The notes under the pieces are model-generated. The model did no database searches, was not told the DNA's origin, and worked only from the letters and a program-made list of their open reading frames with translations. From Rhizobium sophoriradicis (lineage in GTDB: Bacteria > Pseudomonadota > Alphaproteobacteria > Rhizobiales > Rhizobiaceae): 64,000 bases of DNA. The translations under genes were made by a program, and so were the position numbers. Each line of letters opens with the position of its first letter. Position 1 is the stretch's first letter. Below are positions 31,619-40,168 of this stretch, one piece after another. The stretch lies in assembly GCF_003939025.1 (NCBI RefSeq), contig NZ_RQIH01000022.1:1-64000 (forward strand), given 5' to 3'.

Positions 31619-32656
31619 TCAGCTGATCCCTGACCTGCCTTCCAAGTCATCCCGCGCAGAGCGATCGAAGGAAGCAACCGACGCTCCAGCCTGGAAGTTC
31701 GGCAGTACCTCGCGTCCGAAGATTTCGATGAACTCGCGCTGATTGCGACCGACATTGTGAATATAGATCTGCTCGAATCCCATCGCGACATCGGCTTCCA
31801 GCCATTCGACATGCCGATGCGGCTCGGCCGAGATGCGAACGTGCTCATCCATATCCTCCGGCCGCACCTTGAGGCAGGCCTCGTCGAACTCCTCCGGCAA
31901 TCGAAGCATCTCGGAGATAGCGGCGGAAATCGCGTTGCTGCGCCACTGGTCGTAGGCGTTTGTCCTGGCTTCGTCTTCGGACCCGGCATAGGAAATGTGC
32001 GTCTGTAAGTAGAGTGGCTTTCCTGCCCCGCCCCCACGCCGGAAGGCATCGACGATCTCGCCAAGCTTGTCCCGCGGCTGATTGATGGTGATGAGCGCAT
32101 CCGCCCAACTGCCTGCCCACTCTGCCGTGTTTGGCGACAGCGCGCCGGCGACAATCCGTGGAAGGTCGTCGGGAAGTGTATGAACGCGTGCCTGATCGAC
32201 TTTGATGGGCTCTGCGCGACTGACAAGCTTCCCCGACCATAAATCCCGCATGATTTCCACCGCCGCCCTCAGCCGTTCATTTCTTTCGGGTTTCGAGGGC
32301 CAGCGGTCGCCGGTGACATGCTCATTCATCGCCTGCCCGCTGCCGACGGCAATCCACGGCAAGCGCCCTGGAAACATCTGCGCGACCGTCGCGCCCGCCT
32401 GTGCGGTCAGTGCCGGATGATAACGCCAGCCCATCGGAACGGTAATGATACCGAACGGAATAGAGTGCGTGGCCTGGAGCGCCGCCCCTAGCCAAGCCCA
32501 TGCAAAGCCAGACTGACCTTGCCTCTCGCTCCATGGCGTCAGGTGGTCCGACGACATCACCGCCTGGAAACCTGCGGCCTCTGCGGCTTGCACATGTCCG
32601 AGGAGCTCGCTTGGCGAAAATTGTTCGTGGGACGCGTGATAACCGATCAGCGTCAT
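31619..32656 (-). CDS. LLM-class flavin oxidoreductase (TIGR03885-like)
   Basis: 345 residues of the bacterial-luciferase-like fold: AAEAAGFQAVMSSDHLTPW near the start, FGIITVPMGWRYHPALTAQ, FPGRLPWIAVGSGQAMNEH, and IVAGALSPNTAEWAGSWAD. It should bind FMN or, in this subfamily, another flavin. The substrate is unknown. Its ATG overlaps the stop of the upstream GH13 gene by 4 nt, so the two are translationally coupled, which hints at a shared role in carbohydrate stress metabolism. Confidence 0.85.
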   Translation of the reverse strand: MTLIGYHASHEQFSPSELLGHVQAAEAAGFQAVMSSDHLTPWSERQGQSGFAWAWLGAALQATHSIPFGIITVPMGWRYHPALTAQAGATVAQMFPGRLPWIAVGSGQAMNEHVTGDRWPSKPERNERLRAAVEIMRDLWSGKLVSRAEPIKVDQARVHTLPDDLPRIVAGALSPNTAEWAGSWADALITINQPRDKLGEIVDAFRRGGGAGKPLYLQTHISYAGSEDEARTNAYDQWRSNAISAAISEMLRLPEEFDEACLKVRPEDMDEHVRISAEPHRHVEWLEADVAMGFEQIYIHNVGRNQREFIEIFGREVLPNFQAGASVASFDRSARDDLEGRSGIS

Positions 32657-34299
32657 GATCCGTTCCCTTCCGAAATAAACCAGTGATAGGCGTAGGGCTC
32701 AAGCTCAGGGCGCGGATGGGCGACCCCCTCGTACTCCATGTTGCCTATGAGATCTCGAAAGCGTTTGGGTTGCATGCCGCCGAAGTTGATTTCTGTTCTG
32801 ATTTGCCGATCCGCAAGATTATGGACGAGCAACAGGAGCGCGCCGGCCGCTTCAAAACCGTGGACCAAAACAGCCGGATCGCCGGCGCTCAGCCTCACCA
32901 GCCGGCCCTTGGTGAAAAGCGGCTGGTTCCTGCGTAGGAAAATAAAGCGCTTAACCCTGTTCAATAGAGAATTCGGGTCCTCACACTGGTCGGCCACGTT
33001 CACCTTTCTATAGGAAAACGGCCCCTCGGCGACGAGCGGCTGGCATAGCTTTCCGCTGCTGGCGTTGGAGAACCCCGCGTTCCTCTCCCCTGACCACTGC
33101 ATCGGTACCCGCACGGTGCTGCGTCCGGGCTGAGAAAGGTCCTCCCCAATGCCAATCTCGTCCCCATAGACGATAAGCGGCGGCCCGCTCAGAGAAAAGA
33201 TGATGCTGAAGGCAAGTTCGATCCGCTGCTGATTGCCACCTAGCATGGGCGCGACGCGGCGGCGGATGCCGCGGCCGAAGGCCTGCATCTCTTCCTTCGG
33301 CGCAAAGGCGTCGAAGACATTCTTCTTCAAATCCGCCGGAACCTGTGAAAAATCGAGCTCATCGAGGTTGCGCAAGAAATTTACCCAGCCGCAGCCCGCT
33401 GGCGGCTCCGGAAGCAGGCTCAGTCCTTGGTTGATGGAGGCCGCGTCCTCTCTGGCGAAACCTGCGAAGAGGTAGCAGGCGAGCATGAAATTCAGCAGAA
33501 GATGAAGTTGGTCCCCCTCTCCAAAGAAGGCGTCGGAAGCCTCCGGCCGAAGATTGACTTCTCCGAGAAGCACACCGCCCGGTCGCCTGCTGTGCAGATA
33601 GCTTCCAATCTGCCTCAATACGCCATGTGGATCGCGGGGGTTGGCGTGTTCGAACCCTTTGTCGGCAATAATAAGTGGAGCCGCGTCCAGCCTGAACCCG
33701 CTGACGCCGAATGCAATCCAGTAATCGACGATACGCAATATCTCTTCACGCACCTGCGGATTTGCAATATTCAGTTCAGGCTGAAAGTCGTAGAAGTTAT
33801 GGAAATAATAGGCTCTCGCCACCTCATCGTAGGTCCAGAGGCTGTTCACTTCGCCCGGAAAAATCGACTTCGCCCCGGAAGCGACGGGTGGAGGGTCGGC
33901 GCTCCAGACATAGTAATCGCGGTAGCGCGTCTCGTCGTCGTGTCTGGCGGCTTGGAACCAGGGGGGCTGATCAGAGGTGTGATTGACGACGAGGTCGATA
34001 ATGACGCGAATGCCGTGCTCACCAGCGCTGTGCAGAAAAGCCAGGAAATCTTCAAGCGTCCCCACCTTCGGGTTGATCGAGTAAAAATCACTGACGTCAT
34101 AACCGTTGTCGCGGTCAGGACTGCGATAAAACGGAAGGAGCCAGATGCAGGTGATGCCAAGCTCCGAAAGATATGTCAGCTTTTCCGCAAGACCGATGAA
34201 GTCACCAATGCCGTCGCCATTGCCATCCGCAAATTTCTCAACATCTATACTGTAGATCACGGCCTCCTTATACCAGCTACTGCTTCGGTGCGGCTCCAC
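32653..34299 (-). CDS. GH13 alpha-glucan enzyme, trehalose-synthase-like
   Basis: 548 residues beginning at GTG with AGGAG 6 nt upstream. Conserved GH13 regions are IIDLVVNHTSDQ, GFRLDAAPLI (nucleophile Asp), VLLGEVNL (acid Glu) and FLRNLDELDFS, where the third catalytic region shows D within NLDE in place of the usual NHD. The opening WYKEAVIYSIDVEKFADGNGDGIGDF is like trehalose synthase (maltose alpha-glucosyltransferase), but the typical TreS kinase fusion is absent. Maltose-trehalose isomerisation or alpha-glucosidase activity is inferred. Confidence 0.82.
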   Translation of the reverse strand: MEPHRSSSWYKEAVIYSIDVEKFADGNGDGIGDFIGLAEKLTYLSELGITCIWLLPFYRSPDRDNGYDVSDFYSINPKVGTLEDFLAFLHSAGEHGIRVIIDLVVNHTSDQPPWFQAARHDDETRYRDYYVWSADPPPVASGAKSIFPGEVNSLWTYDEVARAYYFHNFYDFQPELNIANPQVREEILRIVDYWIAFGVSGFRLDAAPLIIADKGFEHANPRDPHGVLRQIGSYLHSRRPGGVLLGEVNLRPEASDAFFGEGDQLHLLLNFMLACYLFAGFAREDAASINQGLSLLPEPPAGCGWVNFLRNLDELDFSQVPADLKKNVFDAFAPKEEMQAFGRGIRRRVAPMLGGNQQRIELAFSIIFSLSGPPLIVYGDEIGIGEDLSQPGRSTVRVPMQWSGERNAGFSNASSGKLCQPLVAEGPFSYRKVNVADQCEDPNSLLNRVKRFIFLRRNQPLFTKGRLVRLSAGDPAVLVHGFEAAGALLLLVHNLADRQIRTEINFGGMQPKRFRDLIGNMEYEGVAHPRPELEPYAYHWFISEGNGS

Positions 34300-34416
34300 G
34301 ACGGTCTCCTGTTAGTCCTTGCTGGAAACATCTAACGGTTCCGGAGGGGCTGAGTTCCTTGGATCCTCTCAGGTTCACTGGCGTCGCAGGATGATGGAGG
34401 GTGTTTTTCCTGTCGG

Positions 34417-34783
34417 AACCTGCCGGCACCGGAGGAGTTCATCCGCGGAGCAAACGAGAACGGCCGCGATAACGCTCGCACTCCAATGCATTGGAGCACC
34501 GCCCCCTATGGCGGCTTTTCGACCGGTGTGCCTTGGATCGAAGTCAATCCCAACTATTCGAAAGTCAATGCCGAAGCGGCCACTAGGGACGAGAAGTCGA
34601 TCTGGAACCACTATCGCAAGCTGATCGCCCTCCGGAAGACGCACCCGCTCATCGTCTACCGCGAATACCGATCCTGGCTCGACCAACACCCCAATGTCTT
34701 CGTCTATACCCGTACGCTCGATAGCGACGATCAGCGAAACCATTGAGCTCAAGCCATACGAGGCGTTCGCCATAAGCGTCTGA
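34417..34783 (+). pseudogene. Remnant of an oligo-1,6-/alpha-glucosidase gene
   Basis: Only the C-terminal third of a GH13 alpha-glucosidase is readable: ENGRDNARTPMHWSTAPYGG, then TGVPWIEVNPNY and YRKLIALRKTHPLIVY. The first frame ends at 34746. A shift of one base near 34740 restores the family-typical ending TIELKPYEAFAISV and a stop at 34783. No start or catalytic domain is present, so this is a decayed fragment of a third glucan enzyme in the cassette. Confidence 0.75.
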
Positions 34784-34822
34784 GTGAAGCTCCGAAACGA
34801 ACATGGCAGGTCTCGCCGGGAC

Positions 34823-34873
34823 CGGAGTGACGGCTTTGCAACGCCGTTGACAAAGGTCGATCCGCAGCGTTGC
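34823..34873. repeat. Palindromic repeat, right copy
   Basis: 22 bp (34823-34844) identical to 28770-28791, followed by a diverged spacer and the arm TCCGCAGCGTTGC that complements the repeat start (7 bp perfect, GCAACGC with GCGTTGC). With the left copy it brackets 6.0 kb holding the trehalose/glucan genes. Confidence 0.7.
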
Positions 34874-34943
34874 ATTGAACCGGCAATAGATTTATGTCGA
34901 ACTCGCTGCACGATCGCAGCGTGTAACCGCAGAGGAGGCAGCC

Positions 34944-35179
34944 ATGGCTCGCAAACACCTCACCGACTTCAGCTTTTGAGGTCACGTCGAAACGACGTAA
35001 ATCCTTCCCGTCCGAAGCCCGGGTCAAGACCGGTTCGCAGATCGTTCATGGCGATGTCGAATTGATCGAAAAACTCGGCCGCAACGATCCCTGCCCCTGC
35101 GGTTCCAGGAGGCGGTTTCAAGAATTGCTGCCTGCATTCCGGCCGCTATGACGGCATTCAACGGGATTACTATTTTTAG
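34944..35179 (+). pseudogene. SEC-C metal-binding motif protein with two frameshifts
   Basis: A 77-codon gene with a GAGGAGG site before its ATG. It opens MARKHLTDFSF, then hits a stop because of an extra T in the TTTT run at 34975-34978. The next frame gives EVTSKRRKSFPSEARV ... LGRNDPCPCGS, and a second extra base near 35106-35109 is needed to reach FKNCCLHSGRYDGIQRDYYF and the stop. The CPCGS...CC arrangement is the zinc-binding SEC-C motif. The length is two bases over a whole number of codons, consistent with two insertions. Confidence 0.75.
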
Positions 35180-35425
35180 AAACCGTGACTGAAGGTGGCG
35201 GCGCCCTTTACAGAAGGGCGCCGCTCATCATGCGGGCAAAGCGACATGCCGGATCACAGCTGGAAAGTCCTGATCTCGTTGCCCCGTTCGATGGTCCGGT
35301 TGGCGACAAAGCGTCCGGATTTGGTCGCCGCCTGCTTCTCAGCCTCAATTTGGTGCAACATTGCTTGGAGGCGCTGAAGCGCCAGGGCTTTGTTGCGGTG
35401 CTTGGAATTGCAAGCATGAGGCGCG
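35180..35425. other. Intergenic region with hairpin
   Basis: Holds an inverted repeat of about 10 bp (GGCGCCCTT ... AAGGGCGCC, near 35201-35224) without a T-run. A minus-strand frame with a protein-like end (MLHQIEAEKQAATKSGRF...) is present but has no credible start, so it is not called. Confidence 0.35.
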
Positions 35426-36436
35426 CTAACCGCAGAATGATTTCCGATAGGCGCCTGGGCTCGTCCCCAGCCTCCGACGAAAATGATGCCGCATGGTCGC
35501 CAGCGTGCCAAAGCCGCTTGATATGGCGATGTCGTCGAGCGATACCGCAAGCTCTTTCTCGAGAAGATCGCGCGCGTGCCGCAGCCGCTCCTTCAGCAGC
35601 CACTCGCCGACACTCTCACCCGTTGCGGCTTCGAAGCGGCGTTGAAAGGTGCGCATGCTCATGCCCGCTCTTTTGGCGAGCAGATTGATCGGCTGCTCCT
35701 CGGACAGGCTTTCCCGCATCCATTCGATCAGCGGCCCGAGACGCATGCCCTCGCGCTCCTCCGGCACGGGAGCCGCGATGAACTGCGCCTGCCCGCCCTC
35801 ACGATGCGGCGGAACGACCAGCCGTCGCGCCACGCTGTTTGCGGCATCCGGGCCGAAATCGCCGCGCACCACATGCAGGCAGAGATCGATGCCGGCCGCG
35901 CTTCCCGCCGCCGTCAGAATGCTGCCCTCGTCCACGTAGAGAACATCGGCGTCAAGAGTGATGTCGGGATAACGCGCTGCGACCGAGGCGACGTAGCGCC
36001 AATGCGTGGTCGCCCGCCGTCCGGCGAGCAGACCGGCCCCAGCAAGCACGGCAACGCCGGAGCAGAGCGACATGATGCGCGCGCCGCGCTGATGGGCTGC
36101 CCTAAGCGCTGCGGCGAGCGGCGCAGGCACCGGCGCATCGATCGCCCGCCAGCCCGGCACGACGATCAGGTCCGCCTCCTCAAGCACCTCCATTCCCTTG
36201 TCGACGGCGACCGTCAACCCGCCGGCGGCGCGCAGCGGCCCCGGCTCGATGCCGCAGACGGAGAAGCGATACCAGCCTTCGCCCATCTCCGGGCGCGGCA
36301 GGCCGAAGACCTCATAGGCGATGCCGAATTCGAAGGTGCAAAGCCCATCATAGGCAAGGGCTGCGACCAGGGGGCCTTTCGTCTGATGCGGCGATGTGTT
36401 TGGCATGATTTTTACGGTGTCAGTCATGATGGCCAA
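35426..36436 (-). CDS. ftrA: FtrA-type (GlxA family) transcriptional regulator
   Basis: 336 residues; the ATG three codons later is an equally good start. Residues 20-200 form a DJ-1/PfpI-like domain with the Cys elbow in RIMSLCSGVAVLAGAGLL. Residues 230-330 carry two AraC-type HTH motifs (LLAKRAGMSMRTFQRRFEAATG and LDDIAISSGFGTLATMRHHFRRR). The divergent rhodanese gene, 62 bp away, is its usual partner and likely target. The effector is unknown. Confidence 0.9.
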   Translation of the reverse strand: MAIMTDTVKIMPNTSPHQTKGPLVAALAYDGLCTFEFGIAYEVFGLPRPEMGEGWYRFSVCGIEPGPLRAAGGLTVAVDKGMEVLEEADLIVVPGWRAIDAPVPAPLAAALRAAHQRGARIMSLCSGVAVLAGAGLLAGRRATTHWRYVASVAARYPDITLDADVLYVDEGSILTAAGSAAGIDLCLHVVRGDFGPDAANSVARRLVVPPHREGGQAQFIAAPVPEEREGMRLGPLIEWMRESLSEEQPINLLAKRAGMSMRTFQRRFEAATGESVGEWLLKERLRHARDLLEKELAVSLDDIAISSGFGTLATMRHHFRRRLGTSPGAYRKSFCG

Positions 36437-36497
36437 TTTCGCAAAGCTGTAGCATCGGCGATACCAGGCTGCAATTCCAACACGAAAGGAAAGACAT

Positions 36498-36908
36498 ATG
36501 CCAAGCCCTGTCGCCGAAATACCCGCCGCCGAGCCCGATCTCGCCGCCGCCCATTATGCCGCCAAGCTCGCCTTCGAAACCGATTGCTCGGATGTCCATG
36601 CTGCCTTTGCCGGCGCCAAGGTCGATTTCGTTCTCCTCGACGTGCGCTCGGCGGCCCTGTTTGCGCAATCCCATGTACCTGGCGCGATCAATCTTCCGCA
36701 CGGCAAGATGACCGCGCACCGCATGTCGGAATGGGCAAGGGACACGCTGTTCGTCGTCTATTGCGCCGGTCCCCACTGCAACGGCGCCGATAAGGCCGCT
36801 TTCCGCCTCGCCAAGCTCGGCCTGAGGACGAAGTTGATGATCGGCGGCATGACCGGCTGGGCCGACGAGGGCTTTGCCTTCGAAAGCGCGGCCATGGCTG
36901 CCGAATAA
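36498..36908 (+). CDS. Rhodanese-like domain protein
   Basis: 136 residues with one rhodanese domain. The active-site loop is VVYCAGPHCNGADKAA with candidate catalytic Cys in YCAGPHC; the CH2-type motif VLLDVRSAALFAQSHVPGAINLPHGKM is also present. Such proteins move sulfane sulfur or act in redox sensing. AAGGAAAG precedes the ATG. It is divergent from ftrA and probably under its control. Confidence 0.87.
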   Translation: MPSPVAEIPAAEPDLAAAHYAAKLAFETDCSDVHAAFAGAKVDFVLLDVRSAALFAQSHVPGAINLPHGKMTAHRMSEWARDTLFVVYCAGPHCNGADKAAFRLAKLGLRTKLMIGGMTGWADEGFAFESAAMAAE

Positions 36909-36946
36909 GACGGACAATGCCCTCATCATGCGGTCACATGGAGTTG

Positions 36947-36978
36947 AGGGAAGCCCATGTTTTTCTATGGGCTTCCCT
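36947..36978. terminator. Hairpin after the rhodanese gene
   Basis: A perfect 12-bp stem, AGGGAAGCCCAT with ATGGGCTTCCCT, and an 8-nt loop, 39 nt after the stop codon. There is no T-run behind it, so termination may be factor-assisted. Confidence 0.5.
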
Positions 36979-37061
36979 GGAAATACGGGAATGCTGCAAT
37001 ATATCGCTAGTTCATCCTCAGATGAACGGCACCCTATGCCATAATCCGTAGACCGGTCCGC

Positions 37062-37598
37062 ATGTCACTTCGCAGCGTGCTTCGCGCACAAACAGCAGAT
37101 TGCCACGCCGAGGTCGATATGCTTTTCGGCACCTTCGATCTTTCCAATAGAGAGCGGTATAGGACATTCCTGCGCGCGCATGCCCGGATCGTGCCGGCCG
37201 CCGAAAATGCGATCGAGAATGCCGGAATCCTCCGCCTGCTGCCCGACTGGTCGGAACGCAGACGCGCGCCGCTTCTCTTTGCCGATATCCGCGCGCTCGG
37301 CGATCAAATGCCGGCGCTCCTTCCGCCGCCGGCGCTCGGCTGCGAAGCGGCACTCTGGGGAGCGCTCTATGTACTCGAAGGCTCCAAGCTCGGCGGCGCT
37401 CTGCTCGCCAAATCCGTGCCGGATCACCTGCCGAGCAGCTATCTCGCGCCGCAAGGGTCGAAGGGCGCCATGCGTCTCTTCATGGAGCGCCTCGACGCGA
37501 GCGATGTCGACGATCCCGCGGCGGCCGTCGCCGCGGCCCGCACTGTCTTCGATCTCTTCCTCAAAGCCGGTCAGCTTGAACTGGAAGCCGTCCCATGA
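37062..37598 (+). CDS. bphO: Biliverdin-producing heme oxygenase BphO
   Basis: 178 residues of the bacterial heme oxygenase family. The proximal heme ligand is His in RAQTADCHAEVD (residue 15), and the distal helix is ALWGALYVLEGSKLGGALLAK, with the Gly-rich stretch above heme. It opens heme to biliverdin, iron and CO. Its stop overlaps the start of the phytochrome gene by 4 nt, so chromophore and apoprotein are made together. Confidence 0.93.
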   Translation: MSLRSVLRAQTADCHAEVDMLFGTFDLSNRERYRTFLRAHARIVPAAENAIENAGILRLLPDWSERRRAPLLFADIRALGDQMPALLPPPALGCEAALWGALYVLEGSKLGGALLAKSVPDHLPSSYLAPQGSKGAMRLFMERLDASDVDDPAAAVAAARTVFDLFLKAGQLELEAVP

Positions 37599-40165
37599 GC
37601 GGCACACGCGAACCCGTCGACCTCACCAATTGCGACCGCGAGCCGATCCATCAGCTCGGCGCAATCCAGCCCTTCGGCTTTCTGCTGGCAGTATCTTCGG
37701 ATTGGATCGTCACACGCGCCTCCGTAAACCTTGCAGACTTTCTGGGCGTGACACAGGCCGATGCTCTCGGCCGTCCCGCTTCCACGCTGATCATGCCCGA
37801 AGCGCTCCATGCGATCCGCAATAAGCTCACCACCTTGCGCGGTGCCGATGTCGTCGAGCGCATTTTCGCGATCGCCCTGACGCCCGATCAATCCAAGTTT
37901 GACGTTGCCGTGCACTTCAATGAAGATCAGGTCATCATCGAAGGCGAGCGCTGCCAGGAAGATAGGCGCAACGCCCCATCCCTCTCCATGCGCAGCATGA
38001 TGTCCCGCCTCGACCAGTCGGAAACGCTGGATGCCTTCTTCCGCGAGGGGGCAAGACAGGCGCGCGCCCTGACCGGCTTCGACCGGGTCATGGTCTATCG
38101 TTTCGACGAAGGCGGTTCCGGCGAGGTTGTAGCCGAAGCCGCCCGCAGCGGCATCGGCTCGTTCCTGGGACTGCATTATCCCGCTTCCGACATCCCGGTG
38201 CAGGCGCGAGCGCTTTACCTGCGCAACCTGTTCCGCATCATTGCCGATGTCGATGCCGTTCCGGTCCCGGTCCTTCCGGAACGCGACGAACGCGGCCAGC
38301 CGCTCGATCTCTCCATGTCGGTGCTGCGCTCGGTTTCGCCGATCCACATCGAATATCTGAAGAATATGGGCGTCGGCGCTTCGCTCTCCATATCGATCGT
38401 GGTGGATGGCAAGCTCTGGGGCCTCTTTGCCTGCCACCATTACGGCCCGCGCCTGCCGTCGGCTCAAAGCCGCTCCACCGCCGAACTCTTCGGTCAGATG
38501 TTCGCGTCGCGTCTGGAAAGCCGGGAACGGCGGTTGGCGCTCGACTATGAGACCAAGGCGCGTCGCATCGCCGACCGGCTTCTCACCTCCGTCGCCGACA
38601 ATGCCAGTCTGCTCGACGACCCGGCCTGGCTGATCGAGGCAGTCGCCGACGCCATTCCTGCCGACGGGATCGGTGTGTGGATCAACGGCCGGCTGGCGCT
38701 TGCCGGCATCGGGCCGGATGAGAAAAATTTTGCGGCCCTCGTCCGCCATCTCAATCGCAACGCCGCCGGCCGCATCTATGCCGTCGACAGGCTTGCCGAA
38801 ACCTATCCGGAGCTCGGGATCGACGGTGCGGTGGCGGGCATGCTGGCGATCCCGATCTCGCGCTCGCCGCGCGATTATGTCGTGCTCTTCCGCCAGGAGC
38901 TGGTGCGGACCGTCCGTTGGGGCGGCGACCCGCACAAGCCGGTGGAATATGGACCCAACGGCCCGAGGCTGACGCCGCGCAAGAGTTTCGAGGCCTGGTC
39001 GGAACTGGTGCGCGGCCGCTCACTTCCGTTCACGGAAGCGGAGCGCCGCGTCGCCGAAACGATCCGCGCCACGCTGATCGAGGTGGTTTTGCGCCTGACG
39101 GACGAGGCCAGCATGGCGCGCCAGATGGCAAATGAGCGACAAGAGCTGCTGATCGCCGAACTCAACCACCGCGTCCGCAACATACTGAGCCTGATCACCG
39201 GCATCATCCGCCAGTCGCAGACAACGTCCGTGAGCCTCAGCGACTACATCCGCCAGATCGAGGGCCGCGTCCAGTCACTCGCCCGTGCTCATGACCAGAT
39301 TACCCGCGATCACTGGGCGCCTGCTTCGCTTCGGCAATTGCTGCTGGCCGAGACCGCCGCCTATCTTGGCAAATATGCGCAACGCATTCAGATGCGCGGC
39401 GAGGACGTGCTGCTGGAGCCGCAGGCCTTTTCCACCGCTGCCCTTGTTTTCCACGAGCTGATGACCAACAGCGCCAAATATGGCAGCCTTTCCGGCACTG
39501 GCAGCGGCATCGTCGAACTCGGCTGGTCCCGCGATGACGAAGGCAATCTGCGCATTGGCTGGCGCGAAAAGGATGGCCCGCCCGTCACCGAACCCACGCA
39601 TCACGGCTTCGGCTCGACGATCATTCGGCGCTCAATTCCCTATGACCTCGGCGGCAAGGCCGAAGTGCGCTACAACAGGAACGGGCTCGAAGCGGATTTC
39701 TTCATTCCGGGGCGGTATGTTGTCCGCCCGACGAGTGAGCGATCAGATTCAACGCCGTTCGGCGCAGCTGCACCCAAGCTGATTGCAGGCGGTCGACAGC
39801 CGCTTTCCGGCCTGAGCGTGCTGCTGGTGGAAAACAACCTGATCATTGCCATGGACGGCGAAGATATATTGCGCCGGCTGGGCGCCGAAGTAGCAACCGT
39901 ACCAAGCGTTGCCGAGGCCATGAAAATCCTGGACCACCGGTCCTTCGACCTGGCGCTTCTCGATGTCGATCTCGGTGATGAGACCAGCTTCGGGATTGCC
40001 GACCGACTGGCAGCCGGAGGTGTGCCCTTCATTTTTGCCACAGGCTATGGGGAGGGCATCGCCCAGGCGAACAGCCATTCGGATGCGCCCGTCTTACAAA
40101 AGCCCTATACGATGGAAGCTGTGACGGACAGTCTCGCCCGTCTGCCGCTTCCTAAACGTAAGTAG
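37595..40165 (+). CDS. bphP: Bacteriophytochrome hybrid histidine kinase
   Basis: 856 residues. PAS (about 20-115) follows the biliverdin-binding Cys 13 (LTNCDREPIH). GAF (140-310) has the PASDIP motif, and PHY (320-505) has the tongue motif TPRKSF. An HWE/HisKA_2 transmitter carries phospho-His in IAELNHRVRNILSLI (about 530) and N-box FHELMTNSAKYG. A C-terminal receiver (745-850) has phosphoacceptor Asp in LALLDVDLGDE and Lys in LQKPYT. It senses red/far-red light. The attached receiver makes it a hybrid; its output partner is not encoded next to it. Confidence 0.95.
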   Translation: MSGTREPVDLTNCDREPIHQLGAIQPFGFLLAVSSDWIVTRASVNLADFLGVTQADALGRPASTLIMPEALHAIRNKLTTLRGADVVERIFAIALTPDQSKFDVAVHFNEDQVIIEGERCQEDRRNAPSLSMRSMMSRLDQSETLDAFFREGARQARALTGFDRVMVYRFDEGGSGEVVAEAARSGIGSFLGLHYPASDIPVQARALYLRNLFRIIADVDAVPVPVLPERDERGQPLDLSMSVLRSVSPIHIEYLKNMGVGASLSISIVVDGKLWGLFACHHYGPRLPSAQSRSTAELFGQMFASRLESRERRLALDYETKARRIADRLLTSVADNASLLDDPAWLIEAVADAIPADGIGVWINGRLALAGIGPDEKNFAALVRHLNRNAAGRIYAVDRLAETYPELGIDGAVAGMLAIPISRSPRDYVVLFRQELVRTVRWGGDPHKPVEYGPNGPRLTPRKSFEAWSELVRGRSLPFTEAERRVAETIRATLIEVVLRLTDEASMARQMANERQELLIAELNHRVRNILSLITGIIRQSQTTSVSLSDYIRQIEGRVQSLARAHDQITRDHWAPASLRQLLLAETAAYLGKYAQRIQMRGEDVLLEPQAFSTAALVFHELMTNSAKYGSLSGTGSGIVELGWSRDDEGNLRIGWREKDGPPVTEPTHHGFGSTIIRRSIPYDLGGKAEVRYNRNGLEADFFIPGRYVVRPTSERSDSTPFGAAAPKLIAGGRQPLSGLSVLLVENNLIIAMDGEDILRRLGAEVATVPSVAEAMKILDHRSFDLALLDVDLGDETSFGIADRLAAGGVPFIFATGYGEGIAQANSHSDAPVLQKPYTMEAVTDSLARLPLPKRK

Positions 40166-40168
40166 ACA

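Noticed and set aside
34415..34439. GGAAC-N16-AGTT resembling an EcfG promoter
   Set aside because: It lies inside the readable alpha-glucosidase remnant and precedes no intact gene; probably chance.
35254..35410. Minus-strand frame ending MLHQIEAEKQAATKSGRF...
   Set aside because: Protein-like tail but no credible start or ribosome-binding site, and it runs into ftrA; too weak to call a gene.
37571..38935. 454-codon minus-strand frame
   Set aside because: Opposite the phytochrome PAS-GAF-PHY region; shadow frame.
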